A DNA stretch of 64,000 nt from Poseidonocella pacifica (GTDB lineage Bacteria; Pseudomonadota; Alphaproteobacteria; Rhodobacterales; Rhodobacteraceae): assembly GCF_900111875.1 (NCBI RefSeq), contig NZ_FOJU01000003.1:186001-250000 (forward strand). Direction: 5' to 3'. The translations under genes were made by a program, and so were the position numbers. This document shows, piece after piece, positions 25,752 to 34,772 of the stretch; the stretch's first letter is position 1; every line of letters begins with the position of its first letter. The notes beneath the pieces were generated by a model. The model worked only from the letters and a program-made list of their open reading frames with translations, made no database searches and was not told the origin of the DNA.

Positions 25752-26321
25752 GTGGATATTGGCGGTCGTCTAAGGCAGGTTCGAGAAATGCGGGGCATGT
25801 CGCAACGTGACCTCGCGGGCCGTTCCGGTATGACCAACGGGGCCATATCTCTCATCGAACAAAACAAGAGCAGCCCCTCTGTGGCGTCTCTAAAGCGTCT
25901 GCTGGATGCCATCTCCATGTCGCTCTCTGATTTTTTCGCCGATGTCGAAGACGCCGGATCGCCGAAATATTTCTATGCCGCGGACGAATTCGTGGAACTG
26001 TCCCCTCAGGATGCCGGGCTGGGCGCCGGGGCATCCCGCGTTTCGCTTCGGCAAATCGGCGATGCCTCGCGCCATACGTTGCAGGTGCTGCACGAAACCT
26101 ACCCCCCGGGGGCGGATACCGGGCCAGACCTGCTCTCGCACAATGCGGAAGAAGCGGGAGTGGTCGTGTCCGGCATCATCGAAATTACCGTGGACGATCA
26201 GGTGCGCATCCTGAACCCCGGCGACGGCTATCTTTTCGACAGCAGACTGCCTCACCGTTTCCGCAACATCGGGGAAGTCGATTGCGTGATCGTCAGCGCC
26301 TGCACACCACCGACCTTCTGA
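25752..26321 (+). CDS. XRE-cupin regulator, PuuR-like
   Basis: A 189-residue regulator with an N-terminal helix-turn-helix (RQVREMRGMSQRDLAGRSG, then NGAISLIEQNKSSPSVASL) and a C-terminal cupin fold (VVVSGIIEITVDDQVRILNPGDGYLFDSRLPHRF). The architecture and size match PuuR, the repressor of putrescine utilisation in E. coli. The start is GTG with AAAGGGGC upstream. It is divergent from gabT and precedes the amidase-decarboxylase-ligase-C45 genes, so it probably senses an amine or its conjugate and controls both directions. Ligand is inference. Confidence 0.85.
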   Translation: MDIGGRLRQVREMRGMSQRDLAGRSGMTNGAISLIEQNKSSPSVASLKRLLDAISMSLSDFFADVEDAGSPKYFYAADEFVELSPQDAGLGAGASRVSLRQIGDASRHTLQVLHETYPPGADTGPDLLSHNAEEAGVVVSGIIEITVDDQVRILNPGDGYLFDSRLPHRFRNIGEVDCVIVSACTPPTF

Positions 26322-26534
26322 GGGATTAACGATTTACTGTTGGAAGATTGGAACTAGATGATAACGTCGTCCATAGGGGAAACCGGAGCGATGGACGTCG
26401 AGTGAGGCCAAGCGCATCACAGAACGACAATTCGACGGACGCGCCCGCTTGTGGTGTGCCCGGCGCTGGAGCCGGCGCGGAGTTGTGTACAGATTGGCCG
26501 ATCCGGGAGGCAAATTTTTGGAGACGAATAACAC

Positions 26535-27503
26535 ATGACCCCCTTCGCGATTGCCGGCATTCAAATGAACGTCGCCGCGCTCACATCCAACGTAGAGGCG
26601 ATGCGGCACAGGATCGAGATCCTGATGGCCCGCTTCCCATGGACCCAGATGGTCCTTTTCTCGGAGCTTGCGCCCTACGGCCCGTTGGATCGCTTCGCCC
26701 AGCCTTTTCCGAACGACGCCATTGCGCAGTTCCAAGAAGATGCTCGGCGCTATGGTATCTGGCTCATCCCCGGTTCCATGTTCGAAAAAACCGCCGACGG
26801 CCGCATTCTGAACACCTCCGTCGTAATCAACCCACTGGGTGAGATCGTCGCGCGCTACTCCAAGATGTTCCCGTTCAAGCCCTATGAGGCGGGTATCTCC
26901 TCCGGGACGGATTTCTGCGTCTTTGACGTTCCAGAAGTGGGTCGCTTCGGGCTGTCCATTTGCTACGATATCTGGTTCCCCGAAACGACGCGGCAACTGA
27001 CCAGCCAGGGTGTTGAGGTGCTGCTGCATCCGGTCCTGACGGGGACAACTGACCGCGAGGCGGAAATCTCAATTGCACGAGCCACTGCGGCGCAGTTCCA
27101 GTGCTATGTCTTCGATGTGAACGGCCTCGGCGCGGGCGGCGTCGGACGCTCCCTCGTGGTGGATCCAACTTCACTCGTCCTGCATCAATCGGCCGGACAG
27201 GAAGACATGTTCCCCATCGAGATCGACCTCGATCTTGTACGGCGACAACGGGAAGCCGGGCTCAAGGGCCTTGGACAGGTTCTCAAGAGTTTCCGCGACC
27301 GTGAAGCGGATTTCCCCATCTATGACCGGACCAGCGGGGCGGATGCCTATCTGCATACACTCGGCCCACTCCAGACCCCGCATCAAGGCTCGAACGCCGG
27401 GGTGAACATGGCGGACCCACGCACCGCGCTCGCAGCCGACAGTCCCGGCGGAGCGCCAACCGATCCGATCCCCATGTTCAAGCGGATCGCAGGCACAGAA
27501 TAA
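26535..27503 (+). CDS. Nitrilase-family amidase (carbon-nitrogen hydrolase)
   Basis: A 322-residue hydrolase with the Glu-Lys-Cys triad of the nitrilase superfamily: Glu44 in FSELAPYG, Lys110 in RYSKMFPF and Cys143 in SICYDIWFPE. Family members cut amides, carbamoyl groups or nitriles; N-carbamoylputrescine amidase and omega-amidase are relevant relatives in amine pathways. The last 55 residues are an extra Gly/Pro-rich tail beyond the usual domain. It starts 213 bases after the PuuR-like gene and is followed by the decarboxylase gene, with a strong hairpin in the 53-base gap. The substrate is not known. Confidence 0.87.
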   Translation: MTPFAIAGIQMNVAALTSNVEAMRHRIEILMARFPWTQMVLFSELAPYGPLDRFAQPFPNDAIAQFQEDARRYGIWLIPGSMFEKTADGRILNTSVVINPLGEIVARYSKMFPFKPYEAGISSGTDFCVFDVPEVGRFGLSICYDIWFPETTRQLTSQGVEVLLHPVLTGTTDREAEISIARATAAQFQCYVFDVNGLGAGGVGRSLVVDPTSLVLHQSAGQEDMFPIEIDLDLVRRQREAGLKGLGQVLKSFRDREADFPIYDRTSGADAYLHTLGPLQTPHQGSNAGVNMADPRTALAADSPGGAPTDPIPMFKRIAGTE

Positions 27504-27509
27504 GTTCTG

Positions 27510-27531
27510 CCGGGCGCCTCCCGGCGCCCGG
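27510..27531 (+). terminator. Intercistronic hairpin between amidase and decarboxylase genes
   Basis: CCGGGCGCC and GGCGCCCGG form a perfect 9-base-pair stem with a four-base loop. No T tract follows, so it is more likely an RNA-stabilising or partial-termination element inside the operon than a full terminator. Confidence 0.55.
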
Positions 27532-27556
27532 AAACGACGTAAGGGAGGCGACATAC

Positions 27557-30301
27557 ATGAATGCGCAGGCAGGAGATGGAAAGCTGCTTTCCATCGGGGA
27601 TTACTACAGTGCCACACAGCTCAGAGCGGACCGGTGGAGCACCCTGCGGGAAACGGCGGAATCGCTGCATGTTCATGGAATAGAGGGGCGGCAGGGGAAA
27701 AAACTTCTAGCAACGGCCGAAGCTCTCTTTGCTGCCCTGGAGCCGATCGAGCTTTACTGGGCTTTCCCCGGAGCCCATGCCTTTGAGCATCTTCGCCGTA
27801 TGCTCGAACAGCGCAACATCGATGAACTTTCTCAGGCCATTCGGCGCGTCGCGCGTGCGCTGACCTCCGGGGCCTATCGCCGGCGTACCATCCCGATTGG
27901 CGGTGAAGATCACGAAGAGGATTTCGAGGACGAAAGCGCACTGCCGCTAGAGGCACGAGCCCTCGGCCGCCCATACTTCGAAGTGCTGATCGTCGACAAT
28001 GTCAACGAACACCAGGAACGCTTCCTGCGGAACAATCTCATCCGTATGCGCCGCCCAGAAGATCCTTTTATCTATGAGCCGGTGATCGTTCCGAGCCTCG
28101 AAGACGCTCTCATGGGCATTCTTTTCAATCACAACGTACAGGCTGTTGTCGTCAGGCCGGGGCTATCGCTCAAGTCGCGCAACGACCTTGCCCTCCTCAA
28201 GCAATACCTGAGCCGGGTTGGCGACGGAGAGGACGTGGACGGGCTTCAACCCAGTGACTATGGCCCCGAGGCATGCCGCCTTATCGCCAAGGTCCGGCCA
28301 GAACTCGACGCATACCTGATTACGGATCGTTCCGCCGAAGACATTGCCGGGCTCGATCTCGGCCGTTGCCGCCGGGTGTTTTACAATCAGGAAGATTTCC
28401 TCGAGTTGCACCTCAACATCCTGCGCGGCGTGAACCGACGGTACAAAACCCCCTTCTTCACTGCGCTCAAGGAATACTCCAAGCAACCTACCGGCGTCTT
28501 CCACGCGATGCCCATCAGCCGTGGCAAGTCGATTTCGCGCTCTCACTGGATTCAGGATATGGGCGCATTCTATGGTCCCAACATCTTTCTCGCGGAAACC
28601 TCCGCAACCAGCGGCGGCCTGGACAGTTTGCTGGAGCCAAGGGGCCCCATCAAGGAAGCACAGGAATACGCCAGCCGCGCTTTTGGCTCCAAACAGACCT
28701 TCTTCGCCACCAACGGCACATCGACCTGTAACAAGATCGTCGTTCAATCCCTGATCCGACCGGGTGATATTGTTCTGGTCGACCGAGATTGCCACAAGTC
28801 GCACCACTACGGGATGGTGCTGTCGGGCGCGAATGTCGTCTATATGGACAGCTATCCCCTGCACGAATACTCGATGTACGGTGCCGTTCCCCTGCGGGAG
28901 ATCAAGCACACGCTTCTGAAGCTGAAGGCCCAAGGCAAACTCGACAGGGTTCGCATGGTGCTGCTGACCAACTGCACCTTTGACGGGCTGGTCTATAACG
29001 TGCAGCGTGTCATGGAAGAATGTCTCGCCATCAAGAAGGATCTGATCTTTCTGTGGGACGAAGCGTGGTTCGCTTTTGCCCGGTTCACGCCGACCTACCG
29101 TCAGCGAACGGCGATGGGCGTCGCCAACCACCTACGCGTAGCGCTACGCACGCCGGAAGCCGCCGCCGCTTGGCAAGCGCAGCAGACGGAACTGGAGGGC
29201 GCGGACGATGAAACGTTGCTCAACACTCGCCTCCTGCCCCCGCCGGATGCGCGCGTCCGGGCCTATGCCACGCAATCGACCCACAAGACACTGACATCGC
29301 TGCGGCAAGGATCGATGATCCACGTCAACGATCAGGATTTCAAAGGCGAAGTGGAGCAATCGTTCCACGAGGCCTACATGACGCATACCTCGACCTCTCC
29401 GAACTATCAGATCATCGCCTCGCTTGACGTGGGACGACGGCAGGTGGAGCTTGAGGGGTTCGAATTCGTTCAGCACCAGATCGAAAGTGCCATGGCGATC
29501 CGCCGAGCCGTGGCCAGCCATCCCACGCTGCAAAAGTATTTCAAAGTGCTGACCGCCGGGGACATGATCCCCGAAGAATTCCGCGAGAGCGGTGTCAAAA
29601 GCTATTTCAATGCTGAGGAGGGATGGTCCGACATCTGGGATATCTGGACCCGCGATGAATTCGTCCTCGACCCGACCCGGGTCACCCTCGCGGTCGGTGG
29701 GACAGGTTGGGACGGCGATACCTTCAAGACCCAGATCCTGATGGATAAATACGGCATCCAGATCAACAAGACCTCGCGCAACACCGTGCTCTTCATGACC
29801 AACATCGGCACGACGCGCAGTTCGGTTGCCTATCTCATCGAAGTTCTGGTGGAGATCGCCAACGACCTCGACGATCTCTTGGACGACGCCTCCAAGATGG
29901 AGCGGCGCTCATTTGAGAACAGGGTCAAGGCACTGGTGGAGCACGTCCCCCCCCTGCCCGACTTCTCGCGCTTTCACGATGCATTCCGCAGCGGACCTGA
30001 CTCACCCGAGGGGGATATCCGAACCGCGTTCTTCCTCGCCTATGACGAAGAGAACTGTGACTATCACGCCCTCGATGACCGATTGATGGATCTGCTGACG
30101 AGCGGGGAGGAACTGGTTTCGGCCTCGTTCATCATTCCCTACCCGCCCGGCTTCCCCATCCTCGTTCCCGGTCAGGTGATCAGCCCGGAAATCCTGTCGT
30201 TCATGCGCGCGCTCGACGTCAGTGAAATCCACGGCTACCGCCCCGACCTAGGGCTTCGGGTCTTCACCCCGGAAGCACTGAATTCCCTGCTCAAGACCTG
30301 A
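27557..30301 (+). CDS. Large Orn/Lys/Arg decarboxylase-family protein
   Basis: A 914-residue PLP enzyme of the fold I basic amino acid decarboxylase family. PLP motifs are present: ATNGTSTCNKIVVQSL, VDRDCHKSHHYGM, LLTNCTFDGLVYN, FLWDEAWFAF (Asp501) and ATQSTHKTLTSLRQGS with Lys577 as the aldimine lysine. At roughly 914 residues it exceeds the usual 710-760 of AdiA/CadA-type enzymes; the first 300 residues form an enlarged N-terminal region and residues about 530-570 an insertion. Product would be putrescine, cadaverine or agmatine, or a related amine. Ribosome site GGGAGG. It is 28 bases from the ATP-grasp gene. Substrate choice cannot be read reliably. Confidence 0.88.
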   Translation: MNAQAGDGKLLSIGDYYSATQLRADRWSTLRETAESLHVHGIEGRQGKKLLATAEALFAALEPIELYWAFPGAHAFEHLRRMLEQRNIDELSQAIRRVARALTSGAYRRRTIPIGGEDHEEDFEDESALPLEARALGRPYFEVLIVDNVNEHQERFLRNNLIRMRRPEDPFIYEPVIVPSLEDALMGILFNHNVQAVVVRPGLSLKSRNDLALLKQYLSRVGDGEDVDGLQPSDYGPEACRLIAKVRPELDAYLITDRSAEDIAGLDLGRCRRVFYNQEDFLELHLNILRGVNRRYKTPFFTALKEYSKQPTGVFHAMPISRGKSISRSHWIQDMGAFYGPNIFLAETSATSGGLDSLLEPRGPIKEAQEYASRAFGSKQTFFATNGTSTCNKIVVQSLIRPGDIVLVDRDCHKSHHYGMVLSGANVVYMDSYPLHEYSMYGAVPLREIKHTLLKLKAQGKLDRVRMVLLTNCTFDGLVYNVQRVMEECLAIKKDLIFLWDEAWFAFARFTPTYRQRTAMGVANHLRVALRTPEAAAAWQAQQTELEGADDETLLNTRLLPPPDARVRAYATQSTHKTLTSLRQGSMIHVNDQDFKGEVEQSFHEAYMTHTSTSPNYQIIASLDVGRRQVELEGFEFVQHQIESAMAIRRAVASHPTLQKYFKVLTAGDMIPEEFRESGVKSYFNAEEGWSDIWDIWTRDEFVLDPTRVTLAVGGTGWDGDTFKTQILMDKYGIQINKTSRNTVLFMTNIGTTRSSVAYLIEVLVEIANDLDDLLDDASKMERRSFENRVKALVEHVPPLPDFSRFHDAFRSGPDSPEGDIRTAFFLAYDEENCDYHALDDRLMDLLTSGEELVSASFIIPYPPGFPILVPGQVISPEILSFMRALDVSEIHGYRPDLGLRVFTPEALNSLLKT

Positions 30302-30329
30302 TTTCGAGACCAGAAAGAGGACATATATC

Positions 30330-31778
30330 ATGCCCAAGAAGACCTTGAAGAACATTTCGGAAATCCGTCGGTACTTCCATACCAACTCTGATCCGATCTA
30401 CTTCGTCTCGGCCACCAACTTCAATCTGCTCGGTCTCGATGAATGGGTGAAGAACTTCACCTACATCTGCTACATGGATTGCTTCGACGGGCGGCATCCG
30501 AACGTCTTTGTTCCGTCCGAAATTCCCCATGATGAGTTCCAGTCCATCGAGGACATCAACAACTATCTGCTGCAGCACAAGGAAGTGGTCGATCTGGTCA
30601 AGCGGCGCGGCGGCAAACCCAAGTTCGTCTTTCTGATGTTCGACGAAAAGACCGAAGCCCTTGCCAAGGAACTGGGCGGTACCGTCTGGTTCCCGAAGGC
30701 AAAGCTGCGGACCAACATGGACAACAAGATCGAGACGGTCCGCATCGGCAACAAGGCGGGCGTGCCCTCGGTGCCCAACACGTTGTCGGTGGTGGAGGAC
30801 TATGAGCATCTGAAAGAGATCTGCGACAAGGCCAACCTTGGAAACGATCTGGTGCTGCAATCCGCATTCGGTGATAGCGGCCATACGACCTTCTTCATCA
30901 AGTCTGAGGCCGATTTCCGCAAACATGAGCATGAAATCGTCGGAGAGGGCGAAATCAAGATCATGAAGCGGATCGACTGCCGCGGCTCTGCGATCGAGGC
31001 CTGTGCGACGTCGGAAGGGACGATTGTGGGTCCGTTGATGACGGAACTGGTCGGGTTCAACGAATTGACGCCCTATCGTGGCGGGTGGTGCGGCAACGAA
31101 ATTTTTTCGACGGCCTTCCCGCCCAAGGCGCGCCAGAAGGCCCGCGAGCTTACCTTCAAATTCGGGGAGCAGCTTCGCAAGGAAGGCTATCGCGGCTACT
31201 TCGAGCTTGATTTCCTTATTGAAAAGAAGAGCGGAGAAATCTGGCTTGGGGAGTTGAACCCGCGTATCACCGGCGCGTCGTCCATGACCAACCACGCGGC
31301 ATTCGCCCATGCCGATGCCCCGCTCTTTCTGTTCCACTTGCTGGAATTCTCAAAGAAGCCCTTCACGCTCGATGTGGGCGAACTCAACGATCGCTGGTCC
31401 GATCCGGACATGATCGACAGTTGGTCACAGATGGTCATCAAGCATACGGACGACTCCGTTGATATCGTCACGGACGCGCCGCAATCGGGCATCTACAAGA
31501 TGCGGGAGGATGGCCGCGTCGTGTTCGACCGCTTCGATTATCACCGCCGCGCCGTGGGAGAAAACGAAGCCTTCTTCCTGCGGATTTCCAATGTCGGGGA
31601 TTATCGCTATGAGGGGGCTGACCTTGGCATCCTCGTCAAGCGCGGTCGGTCCATGACGAACGCGTTCCAGCTCACCGAAGAATCCAAGCGCTGGATCCAC
31701 GGGATCAAGAATGCCTTTTCCGCGCGTCCATTGCCCTCCGCCACGGCACTTCAGGAGCCGGCGTTCAAGATCATGTAG
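30330..31778 (+). CDS. ATP-grasp ligase-like protein
   Basis: A 482-residue protein with an ATP-grasp fold at about residues 115-345. Visible elements are LVLQSAFGDSGHTTFFI as the nucleotide lid, KIMKRIDCRGSAIEA, and the metal ligands in YFELDFL (291-296) and GELNPRITGAS (308-317). Automated naming often calls this group biotin carboxylase, but no biotinyl domain or carboxylase partner exists here. ATP-grasp enzymes join a carboxylate to an amine through acyl phosphate, so forming an amide on the amine made by the upstream decarboxylase is a natural idea, though inference. GAGGAC ribosome site; only two bases separate it from the C45 gene. Confidence 0.8.
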   Translation: MPKKTLKNISEIRRYFHTNSDPIYFVSATNFNLLGLDEWVKNFTYICYMDCFDGRHPNVFVPSEIPHDEFQSIEDINNYLLQHKEVVDLVKRRGGKPKFVFLMFDEKTEALAKELGGTVWFPKAKLRTNMDNKIETVRIGNKAGVPSVPNTLSVVEDYEHLKEICDKANLGNDLVLQSAFGDSGHTTFFIKSEADFRKHEHEIVGEGEIKIMKRIDCRGSAIEACATSEGTIVGPLMTELVGFNELTPYRGGWCGNEIFSTAFPPKARQKARELTFKFGEQLRKEGYRGYFELDFLIEKKSGEIWLGELNPRITGASSMTNHAAFAHADAPLFLFHLLEFSKKPFTLDVGELNDRWSDPDMIDSWSQMVIKHTDDSVDIVTDAPQSGIYKMREDGRVVFDRFDYHRRAVGENEAFFLRISNVGDYRYEGADLGILVKRGRSMTNAFQLTEESKRWIHGIKNAFSARPLPSATALQEPAFKIM

Positions 31779-31780
31779 CA

Positions 31781-32773
31781 ATGCCTCTGACTTTCCGCGC
31801 GCTTTCAGAAGATAAGCCCGGCCCGAAATGGGCCGGGCTATTCGCGGCTTACTGGCCCGCTTATGCGCGCTGGTGGTCCCGCGAAGGGTTGACTGGTCGG
31901 CCCACCTATCTGGAATGCAATCGCGCGATCAAAACCCATATGCCGGAGCTCCTTCCTCTTTACGAGGAACTTTGCGAACTGGCGGGCGGCGGCGACATGC
32001 AGGCCCGGTTCCTGTCGTTTTTCGGCCCTCCACGCTATCTCGCGGGATGCAGTCAGGCGATCTGGCCGGGCGATGAGCCTATGCTGGTGAGAAATTACGA
32101 TTATGCCCCTTCCGCCTTCGACGCCGTGGTTCTGCGGACCCGGTGGCAGGGGCGCGGTGTCATCGGGACAAGCGACGGGCTATTCGGTCTTGTAGACGGG
32201 ATGAATGACGAGGGACTCGCCGTCTCGCTTACCTTTGGGGGGCGCCCGCAATATGGGCGGGGCTTCGGCGTTCCGCTCATTCTGCGCTATGTCCTGCAGA
32301 CCTGCGCGACAACCGCCGAGGCCGCCGAGACGCTGGCCCGCATCCCGTGTCACATGAGCTATAACGTGACCGTCATCGACGCCGCGCGCAACTTCGTGAC
32401 CGCCTATCTCGCCCCAGATCGGCCCGCCATCCTGACCCACGCGGCCGTGGCCACGAACCATCAGGAACGGGTGGAATGGTCAAGCCATGCACGCTTCACT
32501 GCCACGGTGGAGCGAGAGCGCTACCTGTTGCAACGGCTGACCTTGCATCCAGAAACGCAGGAAAAGTTCATTCGTGCCTTTCTGCGTCCGCCGCTCTACT
32601 CAACGGCCTTCGATGCAGGTTTCGGCACCCTCTACACAGCCGCCTATCGACCCGCGCAGGGGCAACTGGAACTCTTCTGGCCCGACAGTCGCTGGACCAA
32701 GAGCTTTGAGAATTTCGAGGAGGACACACGCGAGCTTGTTCTCCCCGGCGATATCGCAACGCCCATAGGCTAG
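31781..32773 (+). CDS. C45-type Ntn-hydrolase / acyltransferase
   Basis: A 330-residue protein like the C45 acyl-coenzyme A:6-aminopenicillanate acyltransferase group. Cys90 in [14 protein letters not shown] is the expected autocatalytic nucleophile, followed by the diagnostic [10 protein letters not shown]; later [16 protein letters not shown] and [12 protein letters not shown] fit the fold. Unlike secreted members there is no signal peptide. These enzymes cleave or form amide bonds after self-processing, so this one could remove an acyl group from an amide made by the ATP-grasp ligase. It starts two bases after that gene without a strong ribosome site, suggesting translational coupling. Its TAG shares CTAG with the opposing HerA-like gene. 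Confidence 0.83.
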   Translation: MPLTFRALSEDKPGPKWAGLFAAYWPAYARWWSREGLTGRPTYLECNRAIKTHMPELLPLYEELCELAGGGDMQARFLSFFGPPRYLAGCSQAIWPGDEPMLVRNYDYAPSAFDAVVLRTRWQGRGVIGTSDGLFGLVDGMNDEGLAVSLTFGGRPQYGRGFGVPLILRYVLQTCATTAEAAETLARIPCHMSYNVTVIDAARNFVTAYLAPDRPAILTHAAVATNHQERVEWSSHARFTATVERERYLLQRLTLHPETQEKFIRAFLRPPLYSTAFDAGFGTLYTAAYRPAQGQLELFWPDSRWTKSFENFEEDTRELVLPGDIATPIG

Positions 32774-34308
32774 CGCCCCTTGAACAGCCCTCCAAGGATA
32801 CCGCGGACAAGCCGACGGCCCGTGGTTCCAGAAAGCTCCCTCAAAACAGCCTTGCCGAGTGCCTCGCCGATGCCGGCGGGCTGGCGCTTGCTGCGCGAAC
32901 TGGAGCGGGAGACCCGCGGGCCGCTATAGCGGCGACCTGCGCTATAGTCTCGGGCCGCGGCTTCGGCGTCTTCCTCGCGCGCCTCCGCCTCTTCGGCGGC
33001 TTTCGCGGCAATGGCCGCGCGTTCGGCAAGCATTTCATGCGCGGAATGCGAATCCAGTTCCGCCTCGTACTTCCCTGCGACAGGGGAGGCGTCGATCACA
33101 TGGCGCCGCGCCGTCTCATCCAGTGGTCCGAGCTTGGAGGACGGAGGCCGTATGAGGGTACGCTCCACAATGCCCGGAACACCTTTCTTCTGAAGCATGG
33201 AGGTGACCGCTTCGCCGACGCCAACCTCGCGGATCGCCGCCTCCGTGTCGAACCGTGGGTTTTCCCGGTAGGTCTCGGCAGCCATCCGAAGCTCTCTGCG
33301 ATCCCTCGCAGTAAACGCGCGGAGGGCATGCTGAATGCGATTACCGAGTTGCCCTAGAATGTCTTCAGGGACGTCGCCGGGATTTTGCGTGACGAAGTAG
33401 ACACCGACCCCCTTGGAACGGATCAGGCGCGCCACCTGTTCAACCTTGTCGACAAGCGCCTTAGGGGCGTCGTCAAAAAGCAGGTGTGCCTCATCAAAGA
33501 AAAAGACCAACTTCGGCTTGTCTGGGTCACCGACCTCCGGCAATTCTTCGAAGAGTTCCGACAAGAGCCAAAGCAGAAAGGTCGCGTAGAGCCGGGGGGA
33601 GCCCATGAGTTGATCGGCGGCGAGAATGTTGATCCGCCCCCGCCCCGCATCGTCGGTGGCCATGATATCACTGAGCGCGAGCGCAGGCTCTCCAAAGAAC
33701 CCCGCGCCCCCCTGATTCTCTAGCACCAGCAACCGCCGTTGAATCGCCCCGATGGATGAGGTCGAGACATTTCCGTAGCGGAGCGACAATTCCCCCCGGT
33801 TCTCGCCGATCCAGACAAGCAGGGAACGCAAGTCTTTCAGATCCAGAAGCGGCAGACCTTCTTCGTCAGAGAGACGGAAGGCAATATTGAGGATACCCTC
33901 TTGGGCATCAGAGAGGTCGAGTAGGCGCGAGAGGAGCAGCGGACCCATTTCGGCAATCGTCGTGCGTACCGGATGGCCCTGTTTGCCGAAGAGATCCCAG
34001 AAGGTAACCGGGAAAGCATCATACTGCAGTTCAAGCCCGATGGTGGCCGCTCTCGACACGAAGGCTTCGTGCAGCTTGAAATCTTCGGACCCCGCCGCCG
34101 CCAGCCCCGATAGATCCCCTTTTACGTCCGACAGAAAAACCGGCACCCCAGCTGCCGAGAACCCTTCGGCGAGGATTTGGAGCGTCACCGTCTTGCCGGT
34201 CCCCGTCGCGCCCGCGATGAGCCCGTGACGGTTGGCGTAATTCAACGCGAGATGCTGCGGCTCTCCATAGTCCTCGCCGCCGCCGCCCAGAAAAACACCA
34301 TCGCTCAT
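32770..34308 (-). CDS. HerA-like P-loop ATPase (DUF853 family)
   Basis: A 512-residue ATPase of the HerA/FtsK clan. Walker A is GATGTGKT (residues 33-40) and Walker B is [29 protein letters not shown] and [13 protein letters not shown] are the sensor and arginine-finger regions expected of DUF853 proteins. The C-terminal 110 residues are Ala/Glu/Arg-rich and low in complexity ([20 protein letters not shown]). Function in vivo is unclear; relatives act on DNA ends or as motor ATPases. ATG at 34308 has GGAGAG five bases upstream; a GTG one codon earlier is less likely. Convergent with the C45 gene with four shared bases. Confidence 0.87.
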   Translation of the reverse strand: MSDGVFLGGGGEDYGEPQHLALNYANRHGLIAGATGTGKTVTLQILAEGFSAAGVPVFLSDVKGDLSGLAAAGSEDFKLHEAFVSRAATIGLELQYDAFPVTFWDLFGKQGHPVRTTIAEMGPLLLSRLLDLSDAQEGILNIAFRLSDEEGLPLLDLKDLRSLLVWIGENRGELSLRYGNVSTSSIGAIQRRLLVLENQGGAGFFGEPALALSDIMATDDAGRGRINILAADQLMGSPRLYATFLLWLLSELFEELPEVGDPDKPKLVFFFDEAHLLFDDAPKALVDKVEQVARLIRSKGVGVYFVTQNPGDVPEDILGQLGNRIQHALRAFTARDRRELRMAAETYRENPRFDTEAAIREVGVGEAVTSMLQKKGVPGIVERTLIRPPSSKLGPLDETARRHVIDASPVAGKYEAELDSHSAHEMLAERAAIAAKAAEEAEAREEDAEAAARDYSAGRRYSGPRVSRSSSRSKRQPAGIGEALGKAVLRELSGTTGRRLVRGILGGLFKGR

Positions 34309-34377
34309 CACTTCTCTCCTCAGTCCGCATCAGACCCAGACAATACATTGTTAACCTACCTGCGCTAGACAGGTTTT

Positions 34378-34457
34378 GTCCGGGCCTCATGTCCTCTGTG
34401 CCCGGATGAACTTCCTCCCTGTCAGACTGGGCCGCGCACAAGAGCGCGGCCTTTTTT
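34378..34457 (+). ncRNA. Candidate small RNA 1 with CTTCCTCCC loop
   Basis: An 80-base segment with no reading frame has three typical small-RNA parts: a 5' hairpin CCGGGC/GCCCGG (34380-34405), a single-stranded pyrimidine stretch with CTTCCTCCC (34411-34419), and an intrinsic terminator (34430-34457). The CTTCCTCCC could pair with Shine-Dalgarno sequences, a trait of several alphaproteobacterial trans-acting small RNAs such as the mmgR/suhB group. TAGACA at 34366-34371 would be a -10 box for a start near 34378, but no good -35 was found. Confidence 0.6.
34430..34457 (+). terminator. Intrinsic terminator of small RNA 1
   Basis: GGCCGCGC (34430-34437), loop ACAAGA, GCGCGGCC (34444-34451), then six T. 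No forward protein gene precedes it, which is what points to an RNA gene. Confidence 0.88.
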
Positions 34458-34521
34458 CATTGGGACCATGGCCCCTCGGGTTCTGTCAGTACGGAACAAA
34501 AAATGTACTGAATATTGGCAG

Positions 34522-34550
34522 TTGACGGATCGAAACTTTGGCCGTAGCGT
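34522..34550 (+). promoter_or_regulatory. Candidate promoter of small RNA 2
   Basis: TTGACG (34522-34527) and TAGCGT (34545-34550) are separated by exactly 17 bases. The -35 matches 5 of 6, the -10 only 3 of 6, as common in GC-rich alphaproteobacteria. A start near 34557 is predicted. Confidence 0.5.
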
Positions 34551-34555
34551 TCCCT

Positions 34556-34630
34556 CAATGACTAAGTCGGCCAGTCCGACAGGGAAAAGAAGACAGGAAA
34601 GGGGTTCGTTATTCGAACCTCTTTTTCTTT
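34556..34630 (+). ncRNA. Candidate small RNA 2
   Basis: About 75 bases between the promoter above and an intrinsic terminator. The 5' part folds as GTCGG/CCGAC (34566-34580) with possible outer CCCT/AGGG pairing (34552-34584). The middle AAAAGAAGACAGGAAA is purine-rich and unpaired. The terminator is GGGGTTCG-TTATT-CGAACCTC followed by five T. No open frame of note fits. It could also be a leader of ialB, but the terminator ends about 140 bases before that start. Confidence 0.5.
34600..34630 (+). terminator. Intrinsic terminator of small RNA 2
   Basis: An 8-base-pair stem (34601-34608 with 34614-34621, one G-T pair), loop TTATT, then TTTTTCTTT. Confidence 0.8.
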
Positions 34631-34772
34631 GGGAAGAACCGAAGGTCGCACCGCGCTGAATCGGGTCGACTCCATCGCTCAAAAGTAGGGCTTTTCCCTT
34701 TCGGCAGCCACTGACATCCCTTTCGCGCCGTGATATGCGATCGCCCGAACCCACCTGAGATACGAGGTTACC

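Noticed and set aside
30330-31778. Biotin carboxylase
   Set aside because: ATP-grasp motifs alone do not show carboxylase function; no biotin carrier or carboxyltransferase is present.
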